Shown in pieces: positions 1 to 7,026 of a stretch of 7,559 nt of DNA. The notes beneath the pieces were generated by a model. The model did no database searches. It was not told the origin of the DNA and was given only the letters and a program-made list of their open reading frames with translations. The position numbers and the translations under genes are program-made. Position 1 is the stretch's first letter, and each line of letters begins with the position of its first letter. Source of the stretch: Deltaproteobacteria bacterium (lineage in GTDB: Bacteria > SAR324 > NAC60-12); assembly GCA_003541985.1 (NCBI GenBank), contig DPLM01000401.1, forward strand, positions 1 to 7,559, given 5' to 3'.

Positions 1-156
1 TTTACCAGAACCACTTTCTCCGACCAGTGCCAGTGTTTTCCCCTTTATAATATCAAAGCTGACTCTTCTGACGGCCTTAACAGAGCCCTCTATGATGGGG
101 AACTCAACTTCAATATCCTTTGCCTTCAATAGTATTTGATCTAGATTGGTTGACAT
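1..156 (-). CDS. Oligopeptide/dipeptide-type ABC transporter ATP-binding protein (OppD/DppD family), 3' end cut by window edge
   Basis: This is the first 52 codons of a nucleotide-binding subunit that would power the importer made of the two permeases just upstream. Translation from the ATG at 154-156 gives a short leader (MSTNLDQILLKAKDIEVEFP), then a strand with VKAVRRVSFDI, and ends exactly on the Walker A motif GESGSGK (residues 46-52), whose Lys is the last complete codon. The segment 'AVxxVSFDIxxGxTLALVGESGSGK' is the standard N-terminal beta strand plus P-loop of OppD/DppD-type ATPases, normally about 320-330 residues long, so most of the protein (Q-loop, signature, Walker B) lies outside the window. 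The start lies 11 bases after the stop of the DppC-type permease, so it is co-transcribed. There is no strong Shine-Dalgarno sequence. A second ATPase (OppF/DppF type) may follow, but that cannot be seen here. Confidence 0.9.
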   Translation of the reverse strand, partial: MSTNLDQILLKAKDIEVEFPIIEGSVKAVRRVSFDIIKGKTLALVGESGSGK

Positions 157-167
157 GGGAAGCTGGC

Positions 168-1280
168 TCACTTATCCGAATAGGGGTCAACGGCATCTCT
201 CAAGCCGTCTCCCATTGCGTTGAAAGCAAGAACGGTTAAGATGATTCCTGCAACAGGAGCCATCATCCAAGGTGCTCTGTTAAACGATTGAAAATCAAGA
301 ATCTGATTGAGCATACTTCCCCAAGAAACCATCGGAGGCTGTACCCCAACCCCAAGAAATGATAAGAAGCTTTCCAAGAGTATTACATCAGGCAATTGAT
401 AGGTGACCCAAACAACGATATGGGATGTGGTGTTGGGTACTATGTGTCTTAATAAAATTCTTGGCCTAGAAGCTCCAACCGCCTCGGCAGCTCTTACATA
501 ATCCATACTCCTAATTGAGATCACCATTCCTCTGATCTCACGACTGAATTGAGCCCACCTTAAAAGCACCAGTATCGCGGCGAACATAATAAAAACGAGT
601 ACTGCATCGGCTCTTCTCGGTAATAAGGCAAGAAGCGCTAAATAAAGTGGTAGATCTGGAAAAGCTAAAATAAATTCAACAAATCTTTGTGTCACAAGAT
701 CGAAAGTTCCAGCAAAGTAGCCTGAACAAACACCAACAACGATCCCAATCAACCCTGCAGCACCAACAACAAGGAAAGCCATCAATAATGTTATTCTTGT
801 CCCAATTAATAATTTGCTTAAAATATCCCTTCCTAAATTATCTGTCCCTACTAAATAAATGTATTCACCATTCGCTCGATCAACACCAAACAACCGTGTT
901 TCCAGATTAATACCCAAAAAATTCCACGGTCCGCCTTTAGTAAAAAAATGAATGAAAAATTTTTGATTTGGATCGGGTGTGAATGAAAATTCATAGGTGT
1001 TAGGATCCATTTCCTCAGTGATTCCATACACAAAAGGTCTTGGATGGAAATTTCCTTCTTGGTCAAAAAAGTGTAGTGTTTGGGGAGGAAAGTATTGACG
1101 TTCCCGGTCTGTTCGCGTTGGAGAGTAAGGCGAGAAAAAGGGGGCAAATATTCCCAATATTATTATTGATGTGACTATAAAAGTTCCAATTACAGCATAT
1201 GGTTTCCTTAAAAATTTCTTACGTACAAGTTCCCAGTAGGTTAAAGATTTTTTTGGTTGAGAGTGCAAATTTATATTCAT
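168..1280 (-). CDS. ABC transporter permease, DppC/OppC family, long form with a periplasmic insert
   Basis: Inner-membrane permease subunit of a family-5 (oligopeptide/nickel/glycoside) importer, about 370 residues. After a basic cytoplasmic N-terminus comes TM1 (about 29-50). Next is a roughly 90-residue hydrophilic loop rich in aromatic residues (about 53-143), then the DppC hallmark GTDNLGRDILSKLLIGTR (146-163) and about five further membrane segments. The cytoplasmic EAA loop that contacts the ATPase is clear at about 262-285 (YVRAAEAVGASRPRIL then RHIVPN), and the C-terminus ends in DAVDPYSDK. Canonical DppC proteins are about 300 residues; the extra length is the TM1-TM2 loop. Two starts are possible, a GTG at 1281-1283 or the ATG at 1278-1280. 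I prefer the ATG, which forms a TGATG stop/start overlap with the upstream permease and so suggests coupled translation; no Shine-Dalgarno sequence is visible for either. Confidence 0.93.
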   Translation of the reverse strand: MNINLHSQPKKSLTYWELVRKKFLRKPYAVIGTFIVTSIIILGIFAPFFSPYSPTRTDRERQYFPPQTLHFFDQEGNFHPRPFVYGITEEMDPNTYEFSFTPDPNQKFFIHFFTKGGPWNFLGINLETRLFGVDRANGEYIYLVGTDNLGRDILSKLLIGTRITLLMAFLVVGAAGLIGIVVGVCSGYFAGTFDLVTQRFVEFILAFPDLPLYLALLALLPRRADAVLVFIMFAAILVLLRWAQFSREIRGMVISIRSMDYVRAAEAVGASRPRILLRHIVPNTTSHIVVWVTYQLPDVILLESFLSFLGVGVQPPMVSWGSMLNQILDFQSFNRAPWMMAPVAGIILTVLAFNAMGDGLRDAVDPYSDK

Positions 1281-2308
1281 CACGAAGTTGTAAGTTCCAT
1301 AGTAGCATTTCGAACTCTTGGATCAAGAATTGCCAAAAGAAGATCAGCCACTAAATTTCCAATGATTAGCAGAACTGCAACCATCATAAAAATTGCAGAA
1401 ACTACATACATATCTTTTGATGCTACACTTGAAAGAATAAGGGGTCCTACGGTAGGTATTCCCAAGACAATAGCTATTTCAATCTCACCCTTAACCATGT
1501 AGTCAAATCTAGAACCTAAATTCATCACAATTGGATGCAGTGCATTGGGTATAGCATGAATAAAAAGTATACGATTTTTACTAAGTCCTTTTGCTTTTGC
1601 AGTTTCAATATACTGCATCTTCATTACATCCAATAAGTTGCCACGCATCATCCTTAAAATATAACTTTGTCCAGCCCAAATTGAAATTAAAAGGATAGGC
1701 CAAACATGGAAGAAAAAATCAACTAATCGGTGCCAATCCCAATATCCTTGTAAGATATATTCTGGGGATTGGATGGCTCCAATGTAAGGTGAGTGCCATA
1801 CAAAAGCCAGGAAATACAAAATCACGATAGATATGATGAATTTTGGAATAGCAATTCCAGAAAATGCAATCAGTGTGGCAACTGTATCTGACAGTTTATG
1901 CTGATTGAGGGCAGCATAAATACCCAATAATGCCCCAGTAATCTGACCAATAATTAGTGTGACTAAAGCAATTCCGATAGTCCTTGGAAACCGAAGACCT
2001 AGCAGCTCAGAAACAGGCCTAGATTGACTAAATGAAGGTCCCAGGTCAAATTCTGTTAAAATCCCCTTTAACCAGTTTAAATACTGAATAATAAAAGGCT
2101 GATCAAAGCCATATTTTTCCCTTAGTAATGCTGCAACTGGTTCAAGCTCTACTCTAGATTGACCAGTTCTTGAGATTGTCTGATTTAACCAAACATCTAC
2201 ATAATCGCCGGGTACAGCATAAATGATTAAAAATGAAACAAAAGAGATCCCAAACAGTAGTGGAATACTGGCAATAATCCGCTTGAACAGAAAGAGCAAC
2301 AATCCCAT
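1280..2308 (-). CDS. ABC transporter permease, DppB/OppB family
   Basis: First inner-membrane permease of the importer, partner of the DppC-type subunit that overlaps its stop codon. From the ATG at 2306-2308 it is 342 residues and begins MGLLLFLFKRIIASIPLLFG, the usual DppB N-terminus running straight into TM1. The family segments LREKYGFDQPFIIQYLNWL and DLGPSF follow (about 62-93 of the short form). The EAA loop is YIETAKAKGLSKNRILFIHA then IPNA (about 233-256), and the C-terminal LLLAILDPRVR is also typical. The frame is open up to an ATG at 2357-2359, which would add 17 residues. I reject it because those codons are written by a perfect inverted repeat and resemble nothing in DppB, and neither start has a clear Shine-Dalgarno sequence. 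Substrate cannot be read from the permease; GH4 next door points to a glycoside rather than a peptide. Confidence 0.92.
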   Translation of the reverse strand: MGLLLFLFKRIIASIPLLFGISFVSFLIIYAVPGDYVDVWLNQTISRTGQSRVELEPVAALLREKYGFDQPFIIQYLNWLKGILTEFDLGPSFSQSRPVSELLGLRFPRTIGIALVTLIIGQITGALLGIYAALNQHKLSDTVATLIAFSGIAIPKFIISIVILYFLAFVWHSPYIGAIQSPEYILQGYWDWHRLVDFFFHVWPILLISIWAGQSYILRMMRGNLLDVMKMQYIETAKAKGLSKNRILFIHAIPNALHPIVMNLGSRFDYMVKGEIEIAIVLGIPTVGPLILSSVASKDMYVVSAIFMMVAVLLIIGNLVADLLLAILDPRVRNATMELTTS

Positions 2309-2335
2309 AAGTTTTGAATATGTGGTGAATGAGCA

Positions 2336-2357
2336 GGGGAGTTCATTAGAACTCCCC
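2336..2357 (-). promoter_or_regulatory. Intercistronic stem-loop between binding protein and first permease
   Basis: A perfect 9-bp inverted repeat (GGGGAGTTC at 2336-2344 and GAACTCCCC at 2349-2357) encloses a 4-base loop. It lies in the roughly 78-base gap between the binding-protein stop (2387-2389) and the preferred permease start (2308). No run of T follows on either strand, so it is not a classical Rho-independent terminator. In other sugar ABC operons such as malE-malF, structures at this position protect the 3' end of the binding-protein message or attenuate the permease genes; that role here is inferred from position only. Confidence 0.6.
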
Positions 2358-2386
2358 ATTATTACTTAAGGTGGTAGGAAAAGTGA

Positions 2387-4510
2387 TTAGCGTTTGTAGG
2401 TAGGAATAACTCCAGGCATCAACTCAGAAAGTTGTTGATCTTTTGGAACCCAGAGCCGCTCACGAACCAATGAGTCTTCCGCCCACTCGAACATGAAGAC
2501 GGGTACTCCTGGATGTGCGTTTTTGACTCGTTTGTTGACCAACAACGCAGCTGGAGCCTGAACTAGACCAACAGTGTAGACGTTGTCTGTCCAGAGTTGT
2601 TGGATCTTGCTAGCATTGGCTGATATCTCACCAGCATCCCAGGATTGCTGGATTGCATTCACTGCAGTGACCATTTCCTTCTCAAAGGACATCAGATCAC
2701 GTGAGCCATCTGCGCTTGATGGGTGAGTGAGTGGGCAACCTGTTGAAATTGGGAGAAATCCACATGTTTCACGTGTTGGCACTACCCAATGGTTTCTCCG
2801 TTCAACCATATTGAAGTTTCCTGACTGCATAATTGCATTGAGATCATCATATGGTTTCGGAATGATGCGAATGCCAATTTCACCGAGCATTGATGCGACG
2901 GCATCAACTTGCTTCTTGTCTGTGGCCTCACCATTGTCATAAGACAAATCAATTTCGATGTCACTACCAGTTTTTGGCAGGTTGCGAACACCATCTCCAT
3001 CTGTATCTTTGATGCCAAGATTATCTAAAATCTGCATGGCACCAGCCTTGTTGTAGCCTCTGAAGTTGATGCTATCAACATCATACCACGGGGAACCAGA
3101 GGTGAATGCACCAGCCCAAGGATGAGTGAATGGACCACGAGCGATAGACTGTCCAACTGCATTCCGGTCAATCGCATGGCTAATCGCTTCACGGAATTTC
3201 AGATTTCGAAACAATCCCCGTAGTTCCTTGTCCACATCGTTTTGAACACCAACATCCATTGAATAGTTGAATTCCAGGTTCCAACCAAGAACTCTTGGAC
3301 CAAACTGCGCTTTTGTTGGTGCTTCAGCGCTTTGGGACTGCTTGAGCGCTTCCACGTAGTTACCAGGATTCTCCATATTGGAGAAGTCACCTGTTCCTGC
3401 AACCGCTTGTTTGGTTCTATCTGACCAAGTCGATAGTTTAAAATGCATCTCATTCATGTAGGGTAGCTGATTACCCTTCTCATCTACTTTCCAGTAGTAT
3501 GGATTACGACGCATGATCACGATTTGATCCGGAGCATGAACAACTGCCACAAACATTCCTAATGAAACCACATTCTTCAGATCATCAGCTGGTTGAGCAT
3601 TGCTGTAATCTTCATAAGTTTTTTGGGGATTGTAGCGAGGATGATGATCTTTCAGAATATGTGAAGGTCCGGGGCAACCTTGAATGTATGCCAACGCGCT
3701 AACTCGAGCTGGGCCTTGGGGTTCCGTGAAGTCAAAACGAATTGTAAAGGGGTCGACTACACTCATGGTGGTGCCCACCCCCATCCCATCTTTTGGCATA
3801 CGGGAAGTAACTTTCTCATCCTGAACGTTGTCTTCCCACCAGAAGCGAAGATCCTCTGCATCAAATGGTTCACCATCTGACCATTTGACACCTTCAACCA
3901 AATTCATTGTCAAGGAAGTCTTATCTGCATTCCAGGACCAACTTTTTGCCAGATTAGGAAGAGGTCCGTTCTGCTCCTCCGGCTTTCCCTGCCACAATGG
4001 CCCTTGGCGAACAAGACACTCTTGCAAGGTGATGTTGATACCACCCCAACCCTGATGCTGACCAGCAAGCCAGTTCCAGCCTTCCGGGCGACCACCGATT
4101 ACGTGTCGGAATACACCGCCGTACTCACCGGTTCCATCAATCATGGCCCCAGTCTTCATGACCAACGGCTCTTTTGGCAATCGATCTTTGACTGGAGGAA
4201 GCGATCCACTTTTTACCATCTCAGATAAAAATGGTGCCTCATTGTAACTTGGTAAAGTTTTATACTCCCATAGATCACTCTGGCCGACTAAATCCCACTT
4301 AAGGGATGCCATACTTTTTTCAGCTGGTATTCGATCAGCCAAGGCTGTTGAGGCCCCAGCTACCGAAAGTCCCATTGCAGCAGTGACTGCGATTTTTTTG
4401 GCGTGATTACCAATTTTGTTCAGGACGTTAAGCGGCTCTGACTTTTTTTCGGCAGACTCGCAAAGAGAAAGGATTTTCTCCTCGTTGATCTGGAACTCAG
4501 GATAAGTCAT
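2387..4510 (-). CDS. Periplasmic solute-binding protein family 5 (SBP_bac_5, OppA/DppA/AgpA-like) of an ABC importer
   Basis: Substrate receptor of the importer, 707 residues from the ATG at 4508-4510. That start is chosen because GAGGAAAG (4513-4520) sits at ideal Shine-Dalgarno spacing; a TTG four codons upstream lies inside the same signal. Residues 1-38 are a hydrophilic stretch, then KK plus a hydrophobic core (about 40-55) and a likely cleavage site after ALA (56-58), giving an export signal with an unusually long n-region. The mature part shows the family-5 fold: LPNLAKSWSWNADKTSLTMN and VKWSDGEPFDAEDLRFWWED (about 184-227), PYYWKVDEKGNQLPY (337-351), FREAISHAIDRNAVGQ (439-454) and an EF-hand-like DTDGDGVRN loop (502-510) common in this family. 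Canonical OppA/DppA are about 535 residues, so this is a long form. With GH4 next to it, an alpha-linked oligosaccharide or glycoside is the likelier ligand, as for Sinorhizobium AgpA; peptides cannot be excluded. Confidence 0.9.
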   Translation of the reverse strand: MTYPEFQINEEKILSLCESAEKKSEPLNVLNKIGNHAKKIAVTAAMGLSVAGASTALADRIPAEKSMASLKWDLVGQSDLWEYKTLPSYNEAPFLSEMVKSGSLPPVKDRLPKEPLVMKTGAMIDGTGEYGGVFRHVIGGRPEGWNWLAGQHQGWGGINITLQECLVRQGPLWQGKPEEQNGPLPNLAKSWSWNADKTSLTMNLVEGVKWSDGEPFDAEDLRFWWEDNVQDEKVTSRMPKDGMGVGTTMSVVDPFTIRFDFTEPQGPARVSALAYIQGCPGPSHILKDHHPRYNPQKTYEDYSNAQPADDLKNVVSLGMFVAVVHAPDQIVIMRRNPYYWKVDEKGNQLPYMNEMHFKLSTWSDRTKQAVAGTGDFSNMENPGNYVEALKQSQSAEAPTKAQFGPRVLGWNLEFNYSMDVGVQNDVDKELRGLFRNLKFREAISHAIDRNAVGQSIARGPFTHPWAGAFTSGSPWYDVDSINFRGYNKAGAMQILDNLGIKDTDGDGVRNLPKTGSDIEIDLSYDNGEATDKKQVDAVASMLGEIGIRIIPKPYDDLNAIMQSGNFNMVERRNHWVVPTRETCGFLPISTGCPLTHPSSADGSRDLMSFEKEMVTAVNAIQQSWDAGEISANASKIQQLWTDNVYTVGLVQAPAALLVNKRVKNAHPGVPVFMFEWAEDSLVRERLWVPKDQQLSELMPGVIPTYKR

Positions 4511-4512
4511 AA

Positions 4513-4520
4513 CTTTCCTC
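4513..4520 (-). promoter_or_regulatory. Strong Shine-Dalgarno site of the binding-protein gene
   Basis: On the minus strand GAGGAAAG precedes GTT... ATG, with GAGG six bases from the ATG at 4508-4510. It is the best ribosome-binding site in the window; the neighbouring genes have weak sites or rely on stop/start overlap. It decides the start at 4510 over the upstream TTG at 4520-4522, and fits the need for more binding protein than permease. Confidence 0.7.
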
Positions 4521-4527
4521 AATAGTT

Positions 4528-4555
4528 AATTTAGAACGACCCCATTGGGGTTCAA
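4528..4555 (-). promoter_or_regulatory. Candidate internal promoter with an inverted repeat in the spacer
   Basis: On the minus strand TTGAAC (4550-4555) and TAAATT (4528-4533) are separated by 16 bases, an acceptable but imperfect sigma-70-like pair in front of the binding-protein gene. The spacer carries CCCCAATGGGG (4540-4550), an operator-like or hairpin-forming inverted repeat (4-5 bp arms, 3-base centre). The predicted transcript start would fall very close to the Shine-Dalgarno site, leaving an unusually short leader, which counts against it. It is a speculative call from motif reading. Confidence 0.2.
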
Positions 4556-4588
4556 GATACCTGACAGTTCTCTGCCAAGCGGGAATCA

Positions 4589-4608
4589 GCAGTCGCATAA
4601 GCGGCTGC
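4589..4608 (-). promoter_or_regulatory. Imperfect stem-loop just after the GH4 stop codon
   Basis: GCAGTCGC (4589-4596) and GCGGCTGC (4601-4608) form an 8-bp stem with a 4-base loop, starting one base after the GH4 stop (4610-4612). In the transcribed direction one internal pair is a C-A mismatch, and no T-tract follows, so full termination is unlikely. It may mark the 3' end of an upstream mRNA segment or be a processing barrier. The rest of the roughly 100-base gap before the binding protein holds the candidate promoter and no gene. Confidence 0.35.
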
Positions 4609-4609
4609 A

Positions 4610-6088
4610 TTAGGGCTGAAATGCATCGTCCTCCACCATCAGGCTGGCATGGATATCCTCTTTCAGTTCAGCGACATTACGAACCTTCTTGCGGGCCGCT
4701 CCAGCCCAGGTTCGGGTTTTAACAGTGTTCTTTGAAAGTCTTTGCCGGGCTGGTTCAATCGCCTCCTCGTATTGAGGCAGCCATTGAGCTTGAGCGATCA
4801 ACATTTCATCGACCATAGCCCAAACCTCTTCAGGTGAACAAACAGCACCAACCAAGGGATCATGCAGCACGGCCAGCTTCAGTAGATCCACATCTCCTTT
4901 CATTGCAGCTTCAACAGACATTCGCTGGACGTCAATCGAAGTTCTGCAAGCCGAGGCGCAACCCATCGGAAGTTGAATCCCTGAAGCCATGTGTATGCCG
5001 AAGAGGTCTACAAATCCTGTAGATTCAATGATGCAATCATCTGGTAGATTCTTGATCACACCATTATTTTTAGTGTTGAAGTGTCCTCTGTAAACTCTTC
5101 CAGTTTCTTGAGATTCGATGATGTAGCTGCAGTGTTCTGTTGAACGCTCGTATTGATCCAAGGGCATACCTGCTTGGTCCAACCATCTTGGGAAATCATC
5201 TTCAAACCAATTTCGACGTTCTGTACAAACTCGTAAGTAACCTCCAGTTTCGCCATGAATCCAGTCCGATAAGTCAATCCATGAATTGATTTCTTCAGGA
5301 CGTTTTCTATACCAAGGAAGATATTCGCTTAGATGTCCATTGCTTTCCGTAGAAAATATTCCGAATCGCTCGAGAACATCAATTCTGACTTTTTCTTGGT
5401 TTGAGTACTTTGGATGTCTGCGAAACGCCTCAAGTAGTTCAGCTTTATCAATGCTACGACCGCGTAGTTTGAGTTGGGTATACCAGGTCATGTGGTTGAT
5501 CCCACTACACATATATTCTAGGTCACTAGGATACTCTGCCCCTAGTACCTCCGAGATAAGCTTTGCCCCTCCTTGGACGCCATGACAGAGACCAATCGTG
5601 TTGACCTTCCCATAGTCCAAGGCAGCCCAAGTGTTCATAGCCATTGGGTTTGCATAATTTAGGAAGAGTGCATCGGTTTCAGCATAGCTTTGAATGTCCT
5701 CACAAAAATCAAGAATTGCAGAGATACTTCGCTGCCCGTAAAGGATTCCACCGGCACAAACCGTGTCCCCCACGCACTGATCAACTCCGTATTTCAACGG
5801 GATTTCAATATCATGTCTGAAAGCTTCCAAGCCACCAATTCTTGAGCAATTGATTACATACTTTGCCCCAGCAAGTGCTTCTGCTCTATCTGTGGTGGAC
5901 AACACTTTTGCTGGTAATCTGTTTGCGGAGATATCCTTTTCGAGAAGTTGTTTCACCATTTCAAGATTATCTTGAGAGATATCTTGGAGAGAAAATTCTG
6001 TATCTCTTAGCTCCGGAACAGTAAGAATGTCTCGAACTAATTTCTGTGTGAAACCAACGCTGCCTGCACCAATAAAAGCGATTCGCAT
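4610..6088 (-). CDS. Glycoside hydrolase family 4, MelA/AgaL-type alpha-galactosidase (or related alpha-glycosidase/uronidase)
   Basis: Cytoplasmic NAD+- and divalent-metal-dependent glycosidase, 492 residues, using the GH4 oxidation/elimination/addition mechanism. The N-terminal Rossmann motif is MRIAFIGAGSVGFT (1-14). Family signatures follow in order: LNYANPMAMNTWA (143-155); GLCHGVQG (166-173), with Cys168 the expected metal ligand; GINHMTWY (196-203), with His199 the second metal ligand; TESNGHLSEYLPWY (247-260); NNGVIKNLP (341-349); and MVDEMLIAQAQWLP (425-438). These match E. coli MelA almost motif for motif, and Cys-His after GLC points to the unphosphorylated-sugar branch rather than 6-phospho-glycosidases. 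That fits an ABC rather than a PTS route. The segment QCVGDTVCAGG (104-114) departs from the usual DTLGPGG. The ATG at 6086-6088 starts 23 bases after the upstream PhyH stop, with a weak GGGAAAG site. Substrate could also be an alpha-glucoside, glucuronide or galacturonide. Confidence 0.88.
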   Translation of the reverse strand: MRIAFIGAGSVGFTQKLVRDILTVPELRDTEFSLQDISQDNLEMVKQLLEKDISANRLPAKVLSTTDRAEALAGAKYVINCSRIGGLEAFRHDIEIPLKYGVDQCVGDTVCAGGILYGQRSISAILDFCEDIQSYAETDALFLNYANPMAMNTWAALDYGKVNTIGLCHGVQGGAKLISEVLGAEYPSDLEYMCSGINHMTWYTQLKLRGRSIDKAELLEAFRRHPKYSNQEKVRIDVLERFGIFSTESNGHLSEYLPWYRKRPEEINSWIDLSDWIHGETGGYLRVCTERRNWFEDDFPRWLDQAGMPLDQYERSTEHCSYIIESQETGRVYRGHFNTKNNGVIKNLPDDCIIESTGFVDLFGIHMASGIQLPMGCASACRTSIDVQRMSVEAAMKGDVDLLKLAVLHDPLVGAVCSPEEVWAMVDEMLIAQAQWLPQYEEAIEPARQRLSKNTVKTRTWAGAARKKVRNVAELKEDIHASLMVEDDAFQP

Positions 6089-6111
6089 GTGCTACTTTCC
6101 CAGTTGTGTGT

Positions 6112-7026
6112 TTAAACCTTGGGGTTCGTTAAATCTCGGTTCATTTTGCGCCAGTGATACTTGCGGCTACCATTGTAAAAAGGCTTTTCCTCAGCTGAGA
6201 GGGTTTTCAAAAAATCAGGATCTGGCTCATAATCAAACCAAGGCTGAAAGAAATCAGGTGTATATCCGCCCAGAATCAGCAATCGATCTTTCCCGGATCT
6301 ATTTATTCCACCTGCGTGAATCGTTGATTCGAAAAAAAGTAAGGTAGAGCCTGCCGGAGCAGTAACTTGATGTCGTAACTCCGGCCTTTCTTTCACAGCC
6401 TCAATCAATAAATTTTCTGAAACATCCGCCATTTTGTGACTACCAGCGATCACGGTTGTCCCTCCGTCATCTTGCTCAAGATCAGTAAGGTTGGTAAGGC
6501 ATTTTACAAAAGGGCAGTGGAACAAACCCTTGGTGCGATAACTGAAAGCTGGGTCGAATCCTCGATGCCATCCATGGTTCTCAGAAACTGGCTGGCTTAG
6601 GTCTCGCCTGCGAATGTGAGCGTCTGACTGCTCCAATCTTACACTGCCACCTACCGCATCTTCAGCAAGTCCTACAATCTTAGGGTTTGTTACATAGTCG
6701 CGGAAACATGATGCAAGATGGGGGAGATTGTCAATTCGGAAGAAATCCCAAGTAGTTGAGGTAAAGAACATATGAGACTTGGGAGGTACTTTGTCTCGGT
6801 GATAATCCTGCTCAAACTTAAATATTGTCTCTACCAGCAAATCAACCTCAGTTTTAGAGAATAACCTCTCTAAAACAACATAACCGTAGATATCGAGATG
6901 TATCCGTTCAGCTGGAGTCAGCGAAAAGGTTTTGTTGGCAGAGGATGGTGAGATAAGAGTAGTCGGATTTGGCAAGTGTCCACTATCAGTCGAACGACCA
7001 ACATCTTTAGTAGGCATTTCAGACAT
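6112..7026 (-). CDS. Phytanoyl-CoA dioxygenase (PhyH) family protein with a His-X-Gly iron site
   Basis: Fe(II)/2-oxoglutarate-dependent oxygenase-fold protein, 304 residues from the ATG at 7024-7026. Residues 1-35 are Ser/Thr/Pro-rich; the fold begins near 36 (LTPAERIHLDIYGYVVLERL, a typical PhyH opening). The jelly-roll core has NHGWHRGFDPAF (150-161), LTDLEQDDGGTTVIAGSHK (180-198), GSTLLFFESTIHAGG (226-240) and GKDRLLILGGY (245-255). Expected metal ligands are His154 and His237, and Arg248, 11 residues after His237, is the expected 2-oxoglutarate anchor. The usual carboxylate of the His-X-Asp triad is replaced by Gly156, with an Asp only at +4 (158). The start overlaps the upstream PhyH stop as ATGTCTGA. 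An ATG at 7015-7017 is an alternative, while the open frame back to 7068 has no homologous look. Substrate is unknown; the operon suggests a sugar or glycoside derivative, which is inference. Confidence 0.87.
   Translation of the reverse strand: MSEMPTKDVGRSTDSGHLPNPTTLISPSSANKTFSLTPAERIHLDIYGYVVLERLFSKTEVDLLVETIFKFEQDYHRDKVPPKSHMFFTSTTWDFFRIDNLPHLASCFRDYVTNPKIVGLAEDAVGGSVRLEQSDAHIRRRDLSQPVSENHGWHRGFDPAFSYRTKGLFHCPFVKCLTNLTDLEQDDGGTTVIAGSHKMADVSENLLIEAVKERPELRHQVTAPAGSTLLFFESTIHAGGINRSGKDRLLILGGYTPDFFQPWFDYEPDPDFLKTLSAEEKPFYNGSRKYHWRKMNRDLTNPKV

Noticed and set aside
851..1147. Minus-strand open frame of 98 codons inside the DppC-type permease
   Set aside because: It is an out-of-frame shadow of the permease insert; the permease frame carries all family motifs on both sides without interruption.
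2336..2357. Rho-independent terminator ending the binding-protein transcript
   Set aside because: The stem is perfect, but neither strand has a T-tract after it, and permease genes of the same system follow directly.
2309..2359. Extra 17 N-terminal residues for the DppB-type permease
   Set aside because: They are encoded by a perfect inverted repeat, precede a normal DppB N-terminus and have no ribosome-binding site.
2980..3006. EF-hand/dockerin-like calcium loop in the binding protein as a novel domain
   Set aside because: DxDGDG loops at this place are common in family-5 binding proteins and do not by themselves indicate a fused domain.
1..4510. Simple dipeptide/oligopeptide importer (dppABCD)
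   Set aside because: The family matches, but the ~700-residue binding protein, the long DppC and the adjacent MelA-type GH4 enzyme point to a glycoside importer of the AgpA type; peptides remain possible, so dpp symbols were not assigned.
6027..6347. Plus-strand open frame of 106 codons across the PhyH/GH4 junction
   Set aside because: It lies antisense to the conserved ends of two strongly supported genes, has no recognisable domain and is best explained as a reading-frame shadow.
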